Of a DNA stretch of 64,000 bases, positions 44,227-53,482 are shown piece after piece. This stretch comes from Streptomyces sp. L2 (GTDB taxonomy: Bacteria > Actinomycetota > Actinomycetes > Streptomycetales > Streptomycetaceae). The stretch's first letter is position 1, and each line of letters starts with the position of its first letter. The stretch is from the NCBI RefSeq assembly GCF_004124325.1, contig NZ_QBDT01000001.1:186001-250000 (forward strand), written 5' to 3'. Under the pieces are notes generated by a model. That model was not told the DNA's origin. It ran no database searches and saw only the letters and a program-made list of their open reading frames with translations. The position numbers and the translations under genes were made by a program.

Positions 44227-45327
44227 GTGGACCGGAACGGGGTGGGCGCGTCGGGCGGGGCGGCGGCGGAGGGCTTCCTGGAGGTCGCCTGTGACGAGTC
44301 GGGGTCGGACGGGGAGAACCTGACCGGCGGGAACACGGACGTGTTCGCGCACGCGAGCGTGGCGGTGCCGGTGGAGCGGGCCGAGGAGTGCCTGCGGGAG
44401 ATCCGGCGCCGCATCCGGTCGCCCGCGCTGGAGTACAAGGCGAACCATCTGCTGCGGGAGAAGCACCGGGCGGTGCTGGAGTGGCTGCTCGACGCCGGCG
44501 GGCCGGTCCACGGCCGGGCGCACGTGCATCTGACGGAGAAGGCGTACGTCGTCGTCGAGCAGGCCGTGGACCTGCTGATCGGGGACGGCGGCGGCATCGA
44601 GGACAGCGGCGACGACTGCCGCGCCGGCGCCCGCGCCCTGTTCCGGGAGGGTCCGGAGGTCTTCGGCGAGCGGGGGTGGCGGGAGTTCCTGGCGGCCGCC
44701 AACCGCCTGCTGCGGGTCCGGAGCGACGGGGAGCCGCCCGCGGACGCGTTCGTCCGGACGGCCGAGGCGCTGGGCCGGGCGCACCCCGGCACCCGGCCCG
44801 GCCGGACCCTGCTGCGGCTGGCCGGGGCCCGGTCTCGCGCGGACGCCTACCGGGCCGGGCTGGCCGAGGCGCCGCCGCTGATCCCCGTCCTCAATCCGCT
44901 GCTGCCCGCGATCGTGCGGACGGCGGCGCACTGGAGCCACGGCGGGCGGGCGGTGTTCCTGGTGCACGACCGGCAGAACATGCTGACCGACGAGCGGATC
45001 GCCTGGATCGAGGAGCGGTCCCGGCGGGAGGGCACGGCGCTGCGCGGGCTGCGGCTGGTGCACTCGCGTCTGGACGCGCGTGTGCAGATCGCGGACTTCC
45101 TCGCCGGGATCGCCCGGAAGATCGCCTCCGATGAACTCGCCGGGCGCGGCGACCCGGAACTCACCGCGCGCCTGCGCCCGTTCGTCGGTGCCCGGCCGGT
45201 GTGGGGCGATGCGCCGAGCTGGTCGCGCCTCGGCCCCGCGCCCGGGACCGAGCGGCGCGAGGGGGACCACCCGGGGCACGCGACGGAAACCCCGGGACCG
45301 GCGGCGGAGGTCAACTCCGGCGTCTAG
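44227..45327 (+). CDS. DUF3800-like protein
   Basis: A 366-residue cytoplasmic protein. It opens with [20 protein letters not shown], close to the DES signature of DUF3800 proteins, which are thought to have an RNase H-like fold. [19 protein letters not shown] and [18 protein letters not shown] follow, the second offering further acidic residues. The last 40 residues are low-complexity. DUF3800 genes often sit near mobile or defence elements, but here the neighbours are metabolic. I chose GTG 44227, the first start after the divergent promoter; no clear ribosome site is present. Confidence 0.65.
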   Translation: MDRNGVGASGGAAAEGFLEVACDESGSDGENLTGGNTDVFAHASVAVPVERAEECLREIRRRIRSPALEYKANHLLREKHRAVLEWLLDAGGPVHGRAHVHLTEKAYVVVEQAVDLLIGDGGGIEDSGDDCRAGARALFREGPEVFGERGWREFLAAANRLLRVRSDGEPPADAFVRTAEALGRAHPGTRPGRTLLRLAGARSRADAYRAGLAEAPPLIPVLNPLLPAIVRTAAHWSHGGRAVFLVHDRQNMLTDERIAWIEERSRREGTALRGLRLVHSRLDARVQIADFLAGIARKIASDELAGRGDPELTARLRPFVGARPVWGDAPSWSRLGPAPGTERREGDHPGHATETPGPAAEVNSGV

Positions 45328-45379
45328 ATTGCCTGGTGACCCCTGCACGTCTCGCATTCGGCATTCAGGAGTGACCCGC

Positions 45380-46210
45380 GTGACCGACAACCCGGGAGCC
45401 ACAGACGACGTGGCCGCCTCGCTGCGCGCCCGTGTCAACACCAGTCAGCCGCACACCGCCCGGATCTGGAACTACTGGCTGGGCGGCAAGGACAACTACG
45501 AGGTGGACCGGGCGGCCGGTGACCAGATCCGCGGACTGCACCCGGGCATCGGGGAGTACGCGCGGGCCGACCGGCTGTTCCTGGGCCGTGCCGTGCGGCA
45601 CCTGGTCGGCGACGTGGGCATCCGCCAGTTCCTGGACATCGGCACCGGGCTGCCCACCGCCGACAACACGCACGAGGTCGCGCAGCGCCTCGCCCCCGCA
45701 TCGCGGATCGTGTACGTCGACAACGACCCGCTCGTCCTCGCGCACGCCCGCGCCCTGCTGACCAGCACCCCCGAGGGCCGGACCGACTACCTCGACGAGG
45801 ATCTGCGCAACGTCGACGCGATCCTCGAACACGCCGCGAAGACCCTGGACTTCACCGAGCCGGTGGCGTTGATGCTGCTCGGCGTGGTCATTTTCATCGG
45901 TGACGACGAGGACCCTTACGCCCTCGTACGGCGGCTGGTGGACCGGCTGCCGGCCGGCAGCCACCTGGTGCTGTCGCACACCGTCACCAGCCCGTCGATG
46001 CCGGACGTGGACGAGGCCGTGGCGTTCTGGAACGAGCACGGCACGCCGAAGCTGACCCAGCGCACCCCGGAGCGGATCACCCGGTTCTTCGACGGGCTGG
46101 AGCTGCTGGACCCGGGGGTGGTGTCGTGCTCGCGCTGGCGCCCCGAGGAGGCGGAGGGCGCCGAGCCGGAGGAGGTCGCCATGTTCGGCGGGGTGGCGCG
46201 CAAGGGCTGA
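45380..46210 (+). CDS. SAV2177/DUF574-family SAM-dependent methyltransferase
   Basis: A 276-residue methyltransferase-fold protein. [20 protein letters not shown] is the family hallmark, followed by SAM motif [20 protein letters not shown] and [18 protein letters not shown] for the ribose-binding acid. Streptomyces carry many paralogues with unknown substrates. CAGGAG lies eight bases before GTG 45380; the in-frame GTG at 45371 overlaps that ribosome site and is less likely. It follows the DUF3800-like gene after 52 bases. Confidence 0.88.
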   Translation: MTDNPGATDDVAASLRARVNTSQPHTARIWNYWLGGKDNYEVDRAAGDQIRGLHPGIGEYARADRLFLGRAVRHLVGDVGIRQFLDIGTGLPTADNTHEVAQRLAPASRIVYVDNDPLVLAHARALLTSTPEGRTDYLDEDLRNVDAILEHAAKTLDFTEPVALMLLGVVIFIGDDEDPYALVRRLVDRLPAGSHLVLSHTVTSPSMPDVDEAVAFWNEHGTPKLTQRTPERITRFFDGLELLDPGVVSCSRWRPEEAEGAEPEEVAMFGGVARKG

Positions 46211-46384
46211 CGCCCGCGCGGGCGGGACGCCGAATCCCGTCACTGGTGAACGCCGTGGCCAGTGAAGCCCGTTGCCGGTGAACGCCGTCGTCCCGGGCCA
46301 CGTATGGACGGGCGGGCCCTCGCGACACCGGGGCCTCGTGGTGCCGGCAGGCGGCATCGCGCGTCCGGGGTTCGGGAGCCATGC

Positions 46385-47773
46385 ATGAGGCACGCACGAC
46401 GACGGGTCGTCCGGCGAGTGACACGGCTGGCGGCGGTCGGCGGACTCCTTCTGGGAGGCGCGATGGTCACCCAGGCGGCCATGGCGAGCGAGACGCCCGC
46501 GCCCTCCGGCAGGCCGCTGAGTTCGGCCGGCCCGGCCGTCGGCCCGGGTGCCGCGCTCGTGGCGAGACTCGGCACCGCGCGGACGGCGGGCAGCTGGATC
46601 GGCGCCGACGGCCACCCGGTGGTCGCCGTCACCGACGGCGCGGCCGCGCGGGAGGTGCGGGAGGCCGGGGCCGAGGCGAAGGTCGTGCGGCACAGCATGG
46701 ACCAGCTGAAGTCGGCCACGGGCGCGCTGCGTTCGGCCCCGCGGGTGGCGGGCACCGCGTGGTCGGTGGACTACCGCACCAACCAGGTCGTGGTGCAGGC
46801 CGACCGGACGGTGTCGGCGGGCGACTGGTCCCGGATGACGAAAGTCGCCTCGGGCATCGGTGACTTCGTGCACATGGAGCGCACGCAGGGCACCTTCACC
46901 CCGCGGCTGAACGGTGCCCAGCCGATCCTGTCGACGGGCGGGCGCTGCTCGGCCGGCTTCAACGTGACCGACGGGCGCAGCGACTTCATCCTGACCGCCG
47001 GGCACTGCGGGCCGGCCGGGTCCATCTGGTTCGACGGCAGCCAGGGCGACCGGCAACTGGGCACGACCGTCCGGAGCACCTTCCCCGGCAACGACTTCTC
47101 GCTCGTGCGGTACAGCTCCGGGACGGCCGGGGCGGGCGCCGACGTCGTGGTGGTGGGCGGCGGCAAGGGCGTGCGGATCACCGGGGCGGCCGATCCGGTG
47201 GTCGGGCAGCGGGTGTTCCGCAGCGGCAGTACCAGCGGGCTGCACGACGGGCAGGTGACGGCGCTGAACGCGACCGTGAACTATCCCGAGGGCACGGTGA
47301 CGGGTCTCGTCCAGACCGACGTGTGCGCGGAACCCGGGGACAGCGGCGGCCCGTTGTTCTCCAACGGGATCGCGCTCGGCGTCACCTCGGGCGGCAGCGG
47401 CGACTGCACCACGGGCGGGGCGACGTTCTTCCAGCCGGTGACCAAGGCGATGTCCGCGCTCGGGGTGCGGCTGATCGTGTCCGGGCAGCAGGCGGGAGGC
47501 GCCCCGAACGGCGCGGCCGCCTCTCCCGCGCCGCCGGCCGTCGGCGCCCAGGGCGCCGTGGCGCCGAGCGCGGCCTCGCCCGGCTCGGCGGCGCCCGTGA
47601 CGGGCGCGGCGGAGGGGCGGACGCTGCTGGCCAGGCTGACCGACGGCCGGAACGTCGGTCCCGGCCTGCTGGTGATCGCGGGCAGTCTGATCGCGCTGGT
47701 CGCGACCCGGTGGATCAGGGCCGAGCAGGACCGCAAGGCCTACCGGCGGCACTACTCGGCGATGTGGGGCTGA
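46385..47773 (+). CDS. Membrane-anchored S1 (streptogrisin-type) serine protease
   Basis: A 462-residue secreted preproprotease. Signal peptide (RVTRLAAVGGLLLGGAMVTQ), a pro-region of about 120 residues (VSAGDWSRMTKVASGIGDFV near its end), then a trypsin-like domain with triad His in LTAGHCG, Asp in GNDFSLVRYS and Ser in PGDSGGPLFS. After an Ala/Pro linker comes a membrane helix (PGLLVIAGSLIALVATRW) and a short basic tail, so the enzyme should stay attached to the membrane rather than diffuse as ordinary streptogrisins do. GGGAG lies seven bases before the ATG. Confidence 0.9.
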   Translation: MRHARRRVVRRVTRLAAVGGLLLGGAMVTQAAMASETPAPSGRPLSSAGPAVGPGAALVARLGTARTAGSWIGADGHPVVAVTDGAAAREVREAGAEAKVVRHSMDQLKSATGALRSAPRVAGTAWSVDYRTNQVVVQADRTVSAGDWSRMTKVASGIGDFVHMERTQGTFTPRLNGAQPILSTGGRCSAGFNVTDGRSDFILTAGHCGPAGSIWFDGSQGDRQLGTTVRSTFPGNDFSLVRYSSGTAGAGADVVVVGGGKGVRITGAADPVVGQRVFRSGSTSGLHDGQVTALNATVNYPEGTVTGLVQTDVCAEPGDSGGPLFSNGIALGVTSGGSGDCTTGGATFFQPVTKAMSALGVRLIVSGQQAGGAPNGAAASPAPPAVGAQGAVAPSAASPGSAAPVTGAAEGRTLLARLTDGRNVGPGLLVIAGSLIALVATRWIRAEQDRKAYRRHYSAMWG

Positions 47774-47781
47774 CGGCCGTA

Positions 47782-47825
47782 CCGAACGATCCGGCCGCAC
47801 GGCACGGCACGGCCGGTTCGTTCGG
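47782..47825 (+). terminator. Terminator of the protease gene
   Basis: A 15-bp stem with one mismatch (47782-47796 against 47811-47825) lies nine bases after the stop codon. Confidence 0.7.
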
Positions 47826-47844
47826 TGCTGACGGAGGTACGAGA

Positions 47845-47872
47845 GGGGCACCCGTGCGGTCACGGGTGCCCC
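47845..47872. terminator. Perfect 12-bp hairpin
   Basis: GGGGCACCCGTG pairs exactly with CACGGGTGCCCC over a four-base loop. It lies between convergent genes and probably ends the small minus-strand gene. Confidence 0.75.
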
Positions 47873-47904
47873 GGGAGGTTACGGCGGGGTGCGCGCCGGC
47901 CGGC

Positions 47905-48078
47905 TCAGGCCGCCCGGCGGGCCTCCGGGGCCGCGGTGGCCCACTCCATGACGAGGCGCTGGTATTCCTTGCGCTGCTCGGTGGTCAGTGTCCCGCCCGA
48001 CCGGAGCCACAGGGCCCGGATCTCCTCGTTGACCTCCGCGGCCGATCGCTCGGAGGCGGCTTCAACAGTGGTGGACAT
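47905..48078 (-). CDS. Small conserved protein (57 aa)
   Basis: A 57-residue soluble, helical protein (RSAAEVNEEIRALWLRSGGT, then TEQRKEYQRLVMEWATA). TATGCT lies seven bases before the ATG at 48078, a leaderless arrangement, and no ribosome site is present. In-frame ATGs further upstream (48090 and earlier) would extend into less gene-like sequence. No family is recognised. It is followed by a strong hairpin and lies on the same strand as the L,D-transpeptidase, after about 135 bases. Confidence 0.65.
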   Translation of the reverse strand: MSTTVEAASERSAAEVNEEIRALWLRSGGTLTTEQRKEYQRLVMEWATAAPEARRAA

Positions 48079-48213
48079 GCTGTGAAGCATATGCCGGTCG
48101 ACGTGAAGGCGCCGTGAGTAAGTATGACCGATACGGACATTTCGGACCGTGTTGCTCATCACGTCAATACGGCGAACCGACAGGGCAGTTCAGCGGTCGG
48201 GGCGGACGAGGCC

Positions 48214-48909
48214 TCAGGTGCCGGGCTTGCGGCCGTACACGTAGACGTCGTCGCCGTTGTGCAGCAGCGACCAGTACTTCTTGGCCGTGGTCCGGGTCAT
48301 GTTGACGCAGCCGTGGGAGCCCGGCGGGTTCCACATGCTGAGGCCGACCGAGTGGAACGCCTCACCGCCGTCGAAGAACTGGCTGTAGGGCATGGGCACG
48401 TTGTAGAGGGTCGAGACGTGGTCGATGTGGCGCCAGTAGATCTTCTTCAGGCCGGTCCGGGTCTCGTAGCCGTTGCGGCCGGTGCGCACCGGCACCGGGC
48501 CGTAGACGAGCTTCTTGCCGTCCTGGATCCAGCTGAGCTGGAGCGTGAGGTTCACGCAGGCGATCCGGCCCTTGTTCACCGGGCACTTGCCGGCCTTGTT
48601 GGGGTTCTTCCCGACCGCCTTCTGCTTGTTCATGAGGTCCATCACGCCCCAGGTGACCGGACCCGCGTAGCCGATGTTCGGGGTGATGCCGTGCTTGGTC
48701 TGGAAGGCGCGGATGGCCTTGCAGTCGGTGCTGGACTGCCGGCCGTCGACCGGGCGGCCGAGGAACTTCTCCACCTTCTTCTGGTACGGCCCCGACTTCG
48801 TCGTGCAGCTCGCGGCCTGCGCGGGCGCGGCGCCCAGTGCGAGTGTGAGCGGCGCCACCAGCCCCGTCACACCGAGCACCACGGCCCCTCTTCTGCTGAT
48901 GTCCCTCAT
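48214..48909 (-). CDS. L,D-transpeptidase with peptidoglycan-binding domain
   Basis: A 231-residue exported enzyme. The signal peptide RDISRRGAVVLGVTGLVAPL has a twin arginine and may use Tat or Sec. A PG_binding_1 domain (KVEKFLGRPVDGRQSSTDCK, AIRAFQTKHG) is followed by the YkuD catalytic domain, with the active-site motif SHGCVNMT in WNPPGSHGCVN and the upstream His in AFHSVGLS. It forms 3-3 peptidoglycan links or attaches proteins to the wall. GGGAGGGG precedes the ATG. Six cysteines besides the catalytic one are present and may form disulfides in the secreted protein. Confidence 0.9.
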   Translation of the reverse strand: MRDISRRGAVVLGVTGLVAPLTLALGAAPAQAASCTTKSGPYQKKVEKFLGRPVDGRQSSTDCKAIRAFQTKHGITPNIGYAGPVTWGVMDLMNKQKAVGKNPNKAGKCPVNKGRIACVNLTLQLSWIQDGKKLVYGPVPVRTGRNGYETRTGLKKIYWRHIDHVSTLYNVPMPYSQFFDGGEAFHSVGLSMWNPPGSHGCVNMTRTTAKKYWSLLHNGDDVYVYGRKPGT

Positions 48910-49079
48910 GTCGGCCCCTCCCGTTTTCTCCCCCGGGACTGCTTCCCCGTCGTGCCCCTCGCGACTCCCGCGACGGTCCATCAACTAGACCGCGCCGGCG
49001 GCGCCCGGGTTGTGGATCCGGCCGGGCTGTGACGAAACGGTGAACTTCGGGGCGGGGGGGGGCGGCAGGCGCCGGGGTC

Positions 49080-49871
49080 TCAGCTCTCGTGCAACGCGGC
49101 CCGGAAGCCGGTGTGGACGGCGGTGAGGCCGCCGTCGACGGTGAGGGTGGTGCCGGTGATCCAGGCGGCGTCGCCGGAGGCGAGGAAGGCGACCGCGGCC
49201 GCGACGTCCTCGGGCTCACCGACCCGGCCGAGCGGGTACAGGGGGCGGACGGCGTCGAGATCTCCGTCACGTCCGGCCCAGGCCGAGGTTCGGATCGTAC
49301 CGGGGGCGACGAGGTTCACCCGGACCCCGCGGGCCGCCGCGTGCCCGGCGAGGGTGCGGGTGAGCGAGCCGAGACCGGCCTTGGCTGCGCTGTAGGCGTG
49401 GTTGCCGAAGTCCTGCAGGGCGTTGACGGAGCCGATGCTCACGATGGCGCCGCGACCGGAGGCGGCCAGGTGGGGCAGGGCGGCGCGGCAGCAGCGGTAG
49501 GCGCCGGTGAGGGTGACGTCGAGGTCCCGGGCCCACGTGTCGTCGGGGTCGTCCTCGAAGAGCGGCACGTCGGGGGTGCAGTGGGCGGCGCTGTTCACCA
49601 GCACGTCGAGCGAGCCGAAGGCGGCCACGGCGTGTGCCACGGCCGCCTCGACCGCGTCCCGGTCGGCGACGTCGCAGGCGAGCGCCTCGGCGGCCAGGCC
49701 CCGCTCCCGCAGTCCGGCCGCGGTCCGCTCCGCCTCGGGGCCGTCCCGGTCGGTCAGCAGGATCCGGCCGCCCTCCTCGCCGAGCCGCCGGGCGACAGCC
49801 GCGCCGATACCGCGGGCCGCGCCTGTGACGAGTACCCCATGTCCTGCGAAGCGCCTGAGATCGGTGGTCAT
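49080..49871 (-). CDS. SDR family oxidoreductase
   Basis: A 263-residue classical short-chain dehydrogenase. Cofactor motif VLVTGAARGIGAAVARRL; NNAG replaced by NSAAH in LVNSAAHCTPD; catalytic Ser in IVSIGSVNALQ and YxxxK in YSAAKAGLGSL; C-terminal WITGTTLTVDGG. The Asp in LLTDRDG favours NAD(H). TACGGT six bases before the ATG suggests a leaderless message. It is on the same strand as the mycothiol formaldehyde genes, 55 bases after them, but has its own likely promoter. The substrate is unknown. Confidence 0.87.
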   Translation of the reverse strand: MTTDLRRFAGHGVLVTGAARGIGAAVARRLGEEGGRILLTDRDGPEAERTAAGLRERGLAAEALACDVADRDAVEAAVAHAVAAFGSLDVLVNSAAHCTPDVPLFEDDPDDTWARDLDVTLTGAYRCCRAALPHLAASGRGAIVSIGSVNALQDFGNHAYSAAKAGLGSLTRTLAGHAAARGVRVNLVAPGTIRTSAWAGRDGDLDAVRPLYPLGRVGEPEDVAAAVAFLASGDAAWITGTTLTVDGGLTAVHTGFRAALHES

Positions 49872-49926
49872 GGGCCGACCGTACGACGGCCGGGCATCGT
49901 CGCGACGGTGCCCGGCCGGCCACAGG

Positions 49927-50556
49927 TCAGTGCCCGCGGGTGATCCACTCCTGAAGGTGCGGCGCCTCGGCACCGATGGTGGTGGAGTCGCCATGGCCGG
50001 TGAGCACCTTGGTCTCCGGGGGGAGGGCGAGCAGCCGGTCGCGGATGGAGTCGATGATCGTCGGGAAGTGGGAGTACGAGCGGCCGGTAGCGCCGGGGCC
50101 GCCCTGGAAGAGGGTGTCACCGGTGAACACGGCGCCCAGCGCGGGGTCGTACAGGCAGACCGCGCCGGGTGCGTGGCCGGGGGTGTGCAGCACGGTGAGG
50201 TCGGCGCCGGCCGCCTCGATGACCTGGCCGTCGGCGAGGTGCGCGTCGGGGTCGCGGTCGGGGTGGGTCAGCTTCCACAGCGGCAGGTCGTCGGGGTGGA
50301 GCCAGATGGTGGCGCCGGTGAGGTCGGCGAGGGCAGGGGCGGCGTCGATGTGGTCGTTGTGCGCGTGGGTGCACACGATGGCCTTCAGCCGGCGCTCCCC
50401 CACCGCCCGGGCGATGGCCTCGGCGTCGTGGGCGGCGTCGACGACGATCACCTCGTGGTCGTCGCCGACGATCCACACGTTGTTGTCGACGTCCCAGGTG
50501 CCGCCGTCGAGGGTGAACTGCCCCGAGGTGACGAGTCGTTCGATGCGCGCGGTCAC
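49927..50556 (-). CDS. MBL-fold hydrolase coupled to mycothiol-dependent dehydrogenase
   Basis: A 209-residue metallo-beta-lactamase-fold, glyoxalase II-like hydrolase. The zinc motif THAHNDHID, a second His in [11 protein letters not shown] and the bridging Asp in [10 protein letters not shown] are all present. Its GTG overlaps the mscR stop by four bases. A similar pair exists in mycobacteria (from memory Rv2259/Rv2260). The likely role is thioester cleavage of S-formylmycothiol formed by MscR, though this is inferred from pairing. Confidence 0.88.
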   Translation of the reverse strand: MTARIERLVTSGQFTLDGGTWDVDNNVWIVGDDHEVIVVDAAHDAEAIARAVGERRLKAIVCTHAHNDHIDAAPALADLTGATIWLHPDDLPLWKLTHPDRDPDAHLADGQVIEAAGADLTVLHTPGHAPGAVCLYDPALGAVFTGDTLFQGGPGATGRSYSHFPTIIDSIRDRLLALPPETKVLTGHGDSTTIGAEAPHLQEWITRGH

Positions 50557-51641
50557 AGGGTCACCACCGAGCGGAGGACGTCGCCGTGGTGCATGCGCTC
50601 GAACGCCTTCTCCACGTCGTCGAGCCGGATGGTCTCGCTGACGAACGCGTCCAGCGGCAGGCGGCCCTGGAGGTGCAGGTCGACGAGCATCGGGAAGTCG
50701 CGGGAGGGCAGGCAGTCGCCGTACCAGGAGGACTTCAGGGCGCCGCCGCGGCCGAAGACGTCGAGCAGCGGCAGTTCGAGCTTCATCTCGGGCGTGGGGA
50801 CGCCGACCAGGACGACGGTGCCGGCGAGGTCGCGGGCGTAGAACGCCTGCCGGTACGTCTCGGGGCGGCCGACGGCCTCGATGACGACGTCGGCGCCGAA
50901 GCCGCCGGTCAGTTCGCGGATGGCCACGACGGGGTCGGTGTCCTTGGAGTTGACGGTGTGGGTGGCGCCCAGGGTGCGGGCCTGGTCCAGTTTGCGGTCG
51001 TCGATGTCGACGGCGATGATCCGCGCGGCGCCCGCGAGGTTCGCCCCCGCGACGGCCGCGTCGCCCACGCCGCCGCAGCCGATGACGGCGACCGTGTCGC
51101 CGCGGCCCACGTTCCCGGTGTTGATCGCGGCGCCGAGGCCGGCCATCACGCCGCAGCCGAGCAGTCCGGCGACCGCCGGGGAGACGGCCGGGTCGACCTT
51201 GGTGCACTGTCCGGCGGCGACGAGCGTCTTCTCGGCGAAGGCGCCGATGCCGAGGGCCGGGGAGAGTTCCTGGCCGGTGGCGGCGAGGGTCATCCGCTGC
51301 TTGGCGTTGTGGGTGTCGAAGCAGTACCAGGGCCGTCCGCGCAGGCAGGCCCGGCAGTTCCCGCAGACGGCACGCCAGTTGAGGATGACGAAGTCGCCCG
51401 GTGCGACGTCCGTGACGCCGTCGCCGACCGACTCGACGACGCCGGAGGCCTCGTGGCCCAGCAGGAAGGGGAAGTCGTCGGAGATGCCGCCCTGCTTGTA
51501 GTGCAGGTCGGTGTGGCAGACACCGCAGGCCTGGACGCGCACGACGGCTTCGCCGGGGCCCGGGTCCGGCACCACGATCGTCTCGACCCGTACGGGCTCG
51601 TCCTTGCCCGGTGCGATCACGCCGCGTACTTCCTGCGCCAT
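50553..51641 (-). CDS. mscR: S-(hydroxymethyl)mycothiol dehydrogenase
   Basis: A 362-residue zinc alcohol dehydrogenase of class III type. Catalytic zinc ligands: Cys in [10 protein letters not shown] and His-Glu in [10 protein letters not shown]. Structural zinc site: [18 protein letters not shown] motif: [16 protein letters not shown] with Asp in IIAVDIDD. It oxidises the formaldehyde-mycothiol adduct, as MscR does in mycobacteria and Amycolatopsis. GAAGGGG lies before the ATG. The downstream MBL hydrolase is translationally coupled, giving a compact formaldehyde-detoxification operon. Confidence 0.93.
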   Translation of the reverse strand: MAQEVRGVIAPGKDEPVRVETIVVPDPGPGEAVVRVQACGVCHTDLHYKQGGISDDFPFLLGHEASGVVESVGDGVTDVAPGDFVILNWRAVCGNCRACLRGRPWYCFDTHNAKQRMTLAATGQELSPALGIGAFAEKTLVAAGQCTKVDPAVSPAVAGLLGCGVMAGLGAAINTGNVGRGDTVAVIGCGGVGDAAVAGANLAGAARIIAVDIDDRKLDQARTLGATHTVNSKDTDPVVAIRELTGGFGADVVIEAVGRPETYRQAFYARDLAGTVVLVGVPTPEMKLELPLLDVFGRGGALKSSWYGDCLPSRDFPMLVDLHLQGRLPLDAFVSETIRLDDVEKAFERMHHGDVLRSVVTL

Positions 51642-51759
51642 GCTCTGGCCCCTTCTGTCACTGTGCCGTCGAGGTCGACCCTACGCGTGACCGGCCGGTA
51701 TCGGCAGCGGCCACGACGGCAGGGAATGATCCCCTGGGGGGTGCGCCGAGGGGGGGCGC

Positions 51760-51930
51760 CGCGCCCCGGCTTCGGGATCTGCGCGCGGGGGCCGCCCCGG
51801 CTTCCGGGTGTGGCCGAGGGGGCCGTCTCGGCCTCGGGGTGTGCCCGAGAGCGGCGTCTCGGCCTCCGGGTGTGCCCGAGGACGGCGTCTCGGCCTCCGG
51901 GTGCGCCCGAGGGGGCCGCCCGGTGTCGGA
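51760..51930. repeat. 31-bp tandem repeats
   Basis: Copies begin at 51791, 51822, 51853, 51884 and (partial) 51915, with a degenerate copy before them. The best unit reads GGCGTCTCGGCCTCCGGGTG then TGCCCGAGGAC. The last copy forms one arm of the terminator at 51905-51944. The array lies between mscR and the small secreted-protein gene and is not evidently coding. Confidence 0.8.
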
Positions 51931-51944
51931 CGGCCCCCTCGGGC
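51905..51944 (-). terminator. 14-bp hairpin terminator
   Basis: GCCCGAGGGGGCCG pairs exactly with CGGCCCCCTCGGGC over a 12-base loop, 16 bases after the stop of the small secreted-protein gene. Confidence 0.8.
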
Positions 51945-51960
51945 ATGGGTGGCCGGGCGG

Positions 51961-52266
51961 TCAGGCCTCGACCGCGGGCAGCAGACCGGTCGCCGGGGCG
52001 GCGAGGTCGGTGAACTGGTGCAGTTCGTTCAGCCGGTTCATGTCGCTGAGCTGGTTCAGGCCGCGCAGCTGCTCCGAGACCTTCGGGACCTCCGCCTGGT
52101 GCTCGGCCGGGATGTCGCTCATGGCGAGGGAGTCCAGCGTCGTCATCGGGTTGATCCGCCCGGTGTCCGGCGCGCTCGCTTCGGCCGCGTTGGCCATCGG
52201 TACGGCGAGGCCGGTGAACCCGACGGCCAGACCAACGGCGGCGACGATACGTCGTGTTGAGATCAT
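51961..52266 (-). CDS. Small secreted protein (101 aa)
   Basis: A 101-residue protein with a Sec signal peptide (RRIVAAVGLAVGFTGLAVPM, cleaved near ANA-AEA). The mature part of about 72 residues is acidic and Leu/Asn-rich (QLRGLNQLSDMNRLNELHQF), resembling a short amphipathic segment. No cysteine, catalytic motif or anchor is seen. Small secreted proteins of this type are common in Streptomyces and mostly uncharacterised. The ribosome site is weak (GAAGA). A strong terminator follows. Confidence 0.72.
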   Translation of the reverse strand: MISTRRIVAAVGLAVGFTGLAVPMANAAEASAPDTGRINPMTTLDSLAMSDIPAEHQAEVPKVSEQLRGLNQLSDMNRLNELHQFTDLAAPATGLLPAVEA

Positions 52267-52436
52267 GTCTTCAGCAACGGCCGCACACCCCCGCCGGACA
52301 CGGGCGCCGCGTCCCGCTCACCCGACAGGCGGAGCCGCGGGCCCCGCGCTTGCCGGGTCCGCCCGGTCGGAGGAGTCTCGAAGGTGGGGCCGGGCGGCCC
52401 GTGCCCCTCGGGCCGCGGGCACCGAAGGAGGTCACC

Positions 52437-52799
52437 ATGGGCACCGCGACAGGTTCCGCCTTCGACACCGAGACGCTGCGCCGCGGTGTGGAGGGCGACG
52501 GCAACACCCTGCTGTCGCTGTACGCGGACGACGCGGAGATCCGCATCGTCGACCACCAGAGCCGGCCGAGCAGTCCCAAGGTCCTGCACGGCCGCGGCTC
52601 GATCGCCGAGCTCCTCGACGACGTCTACAGCCGCGATATGACGCACAAGCTGGAGCAGTGCGTCGTACAGGGCGACCACGCCGCCTTCACCGAGGCCTGC
52701 GAGTACGCGGACGGGACCCGTGTGCTGGCCGAGTCGATGATCACCCTGCGGGACGGGAAGATCGCCGAGCAGATCATCGTCCAGGCATGGGACGAGTAG
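52437..52799 (+). CDS. NTF2-like (SnoaL-type) protein
   Basis: A 120-residue cone-shaped alpha+beta barrel protein of the NTF2/SnoaL class. LLSLYADDAEIRIVDHQSRP, then VLHGRGSIAELLDDVYSRDM and a C-terminal ITLRDGKIAEQIIVQAWDE match the family. Members range from cyclases to ligand-binding stress proteins; no catalytic residues can be assigned here. AAGGAGG precedes the ATG at ideal spacing. A 10-bp hairpin follows the stop. Confidence 0.85.
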   Translation: MGTATGSAFDTETLRRGVEGDGNTLLSLYADDAEIRIVDHQSRPSSPKVLHGRGSIAELLDDVYSRDMTHKLEQCVVQGDHAAFTEACEYADGTRVLAESMITLRDGKIAEQIIVQAWDE

Positions 52800-52815
52800 G
52801 CAGGAGGGCCGCGAG

Positions 52816-52846
52816 GGTCCAGGTCACCACCCGGCTGACCTGGACC
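52816..52846 (+). terminator. 10-bp hairpin terminator
   Basis: GGTCCAGGTC pairs exactly with GACCTGGACC over an 11-base loop, 16 bases after the NTF2-like stop, and TTCTC follows. Confidence 0.75.
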
Positions 52847-53469
52847 TTCTCGGCGCGCGCGGGAGCCGGCCGGGCCGCGGGGGCGCGGCGCGCCGGCCCG
52901 GCGACGGCGGTCGGGCGACGGGCGTCGGCGGCACTGGTCCGGACCCTGCTGCGAGCGGCACGCCCGCAGCCGCGGCCACCGCTGCCGCGTGCTTCCCGGC
53001 ATGCGCTGCCGTGGCGGGGGCGGGCGCGCTGACCGGGCCGGGCAGGGACGAGCGCGCTGACTGCGCCTGGCTGGGGGCGCACTCGCACGGACGGTGCCGA
53101 ATTCGGCGGGTTCGCCGAAGGTGCCGGGGCAGGTTGGCCCCGCTGACGGCGCCGGGCCGGGGGCGGACGCACGGGCGGTGCCAGGCCGGGCAGGTGTGTC
53201 GACCCGCCGAGCCCGGTGGCGGGGGGGTTTCGCTTGCCCGCGTCGGCGGGGTGCCGCTGCGCCCACCCGTGCCGCCCTCAGCGGCACGCATGCCCGCAGC
53301 TACGTAGGACAGCCGCTGCCGGGTGGGCGACGCCTCACCCGGCGGGCCGAGGAACTGCGTCCTGCGTGCGCGGCGCGGTGTCGGGTGCTGCGGCAGCGAC
53401 TGCTGGCGTGCTGTCTGCGGCGGCTTCGTGGGCGCCGGGTCGTTCGGTGGCCGGCGGGCGGTCTCGGGC
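52847..53469. other. Gene-free GC-rich stretch
   Basis: About 620 bases without a convincing gene. Frames on both strands are open but Arg/Pro/Ala-rich, with third-position GC no higher than at other positions. I see weak direct repetition (GACGGTGCC and GGCGGTGCC contexts near 53090 and 53175). It may be degraded coding sequence. Confidence 0.5.
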
Positions 53470-53475
53470 CATACT
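53470..53475 (+). promoter_or_regulatory. Leaderless -10 box (CATACT)
   Basis: CATACT lies seven bases before the GTG at 53483; no ribosome site is present and no good -35 was found. Confidence 0.45.
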
Positions 53476-53482
53476 GAGGGTC

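Noticed and set aside
52774..53291. Minus-strand genes in the GC-rich gap
   Set aside because: Overlapping Arg/Pro-rich frames in several phases, none with codon bias or a start site.
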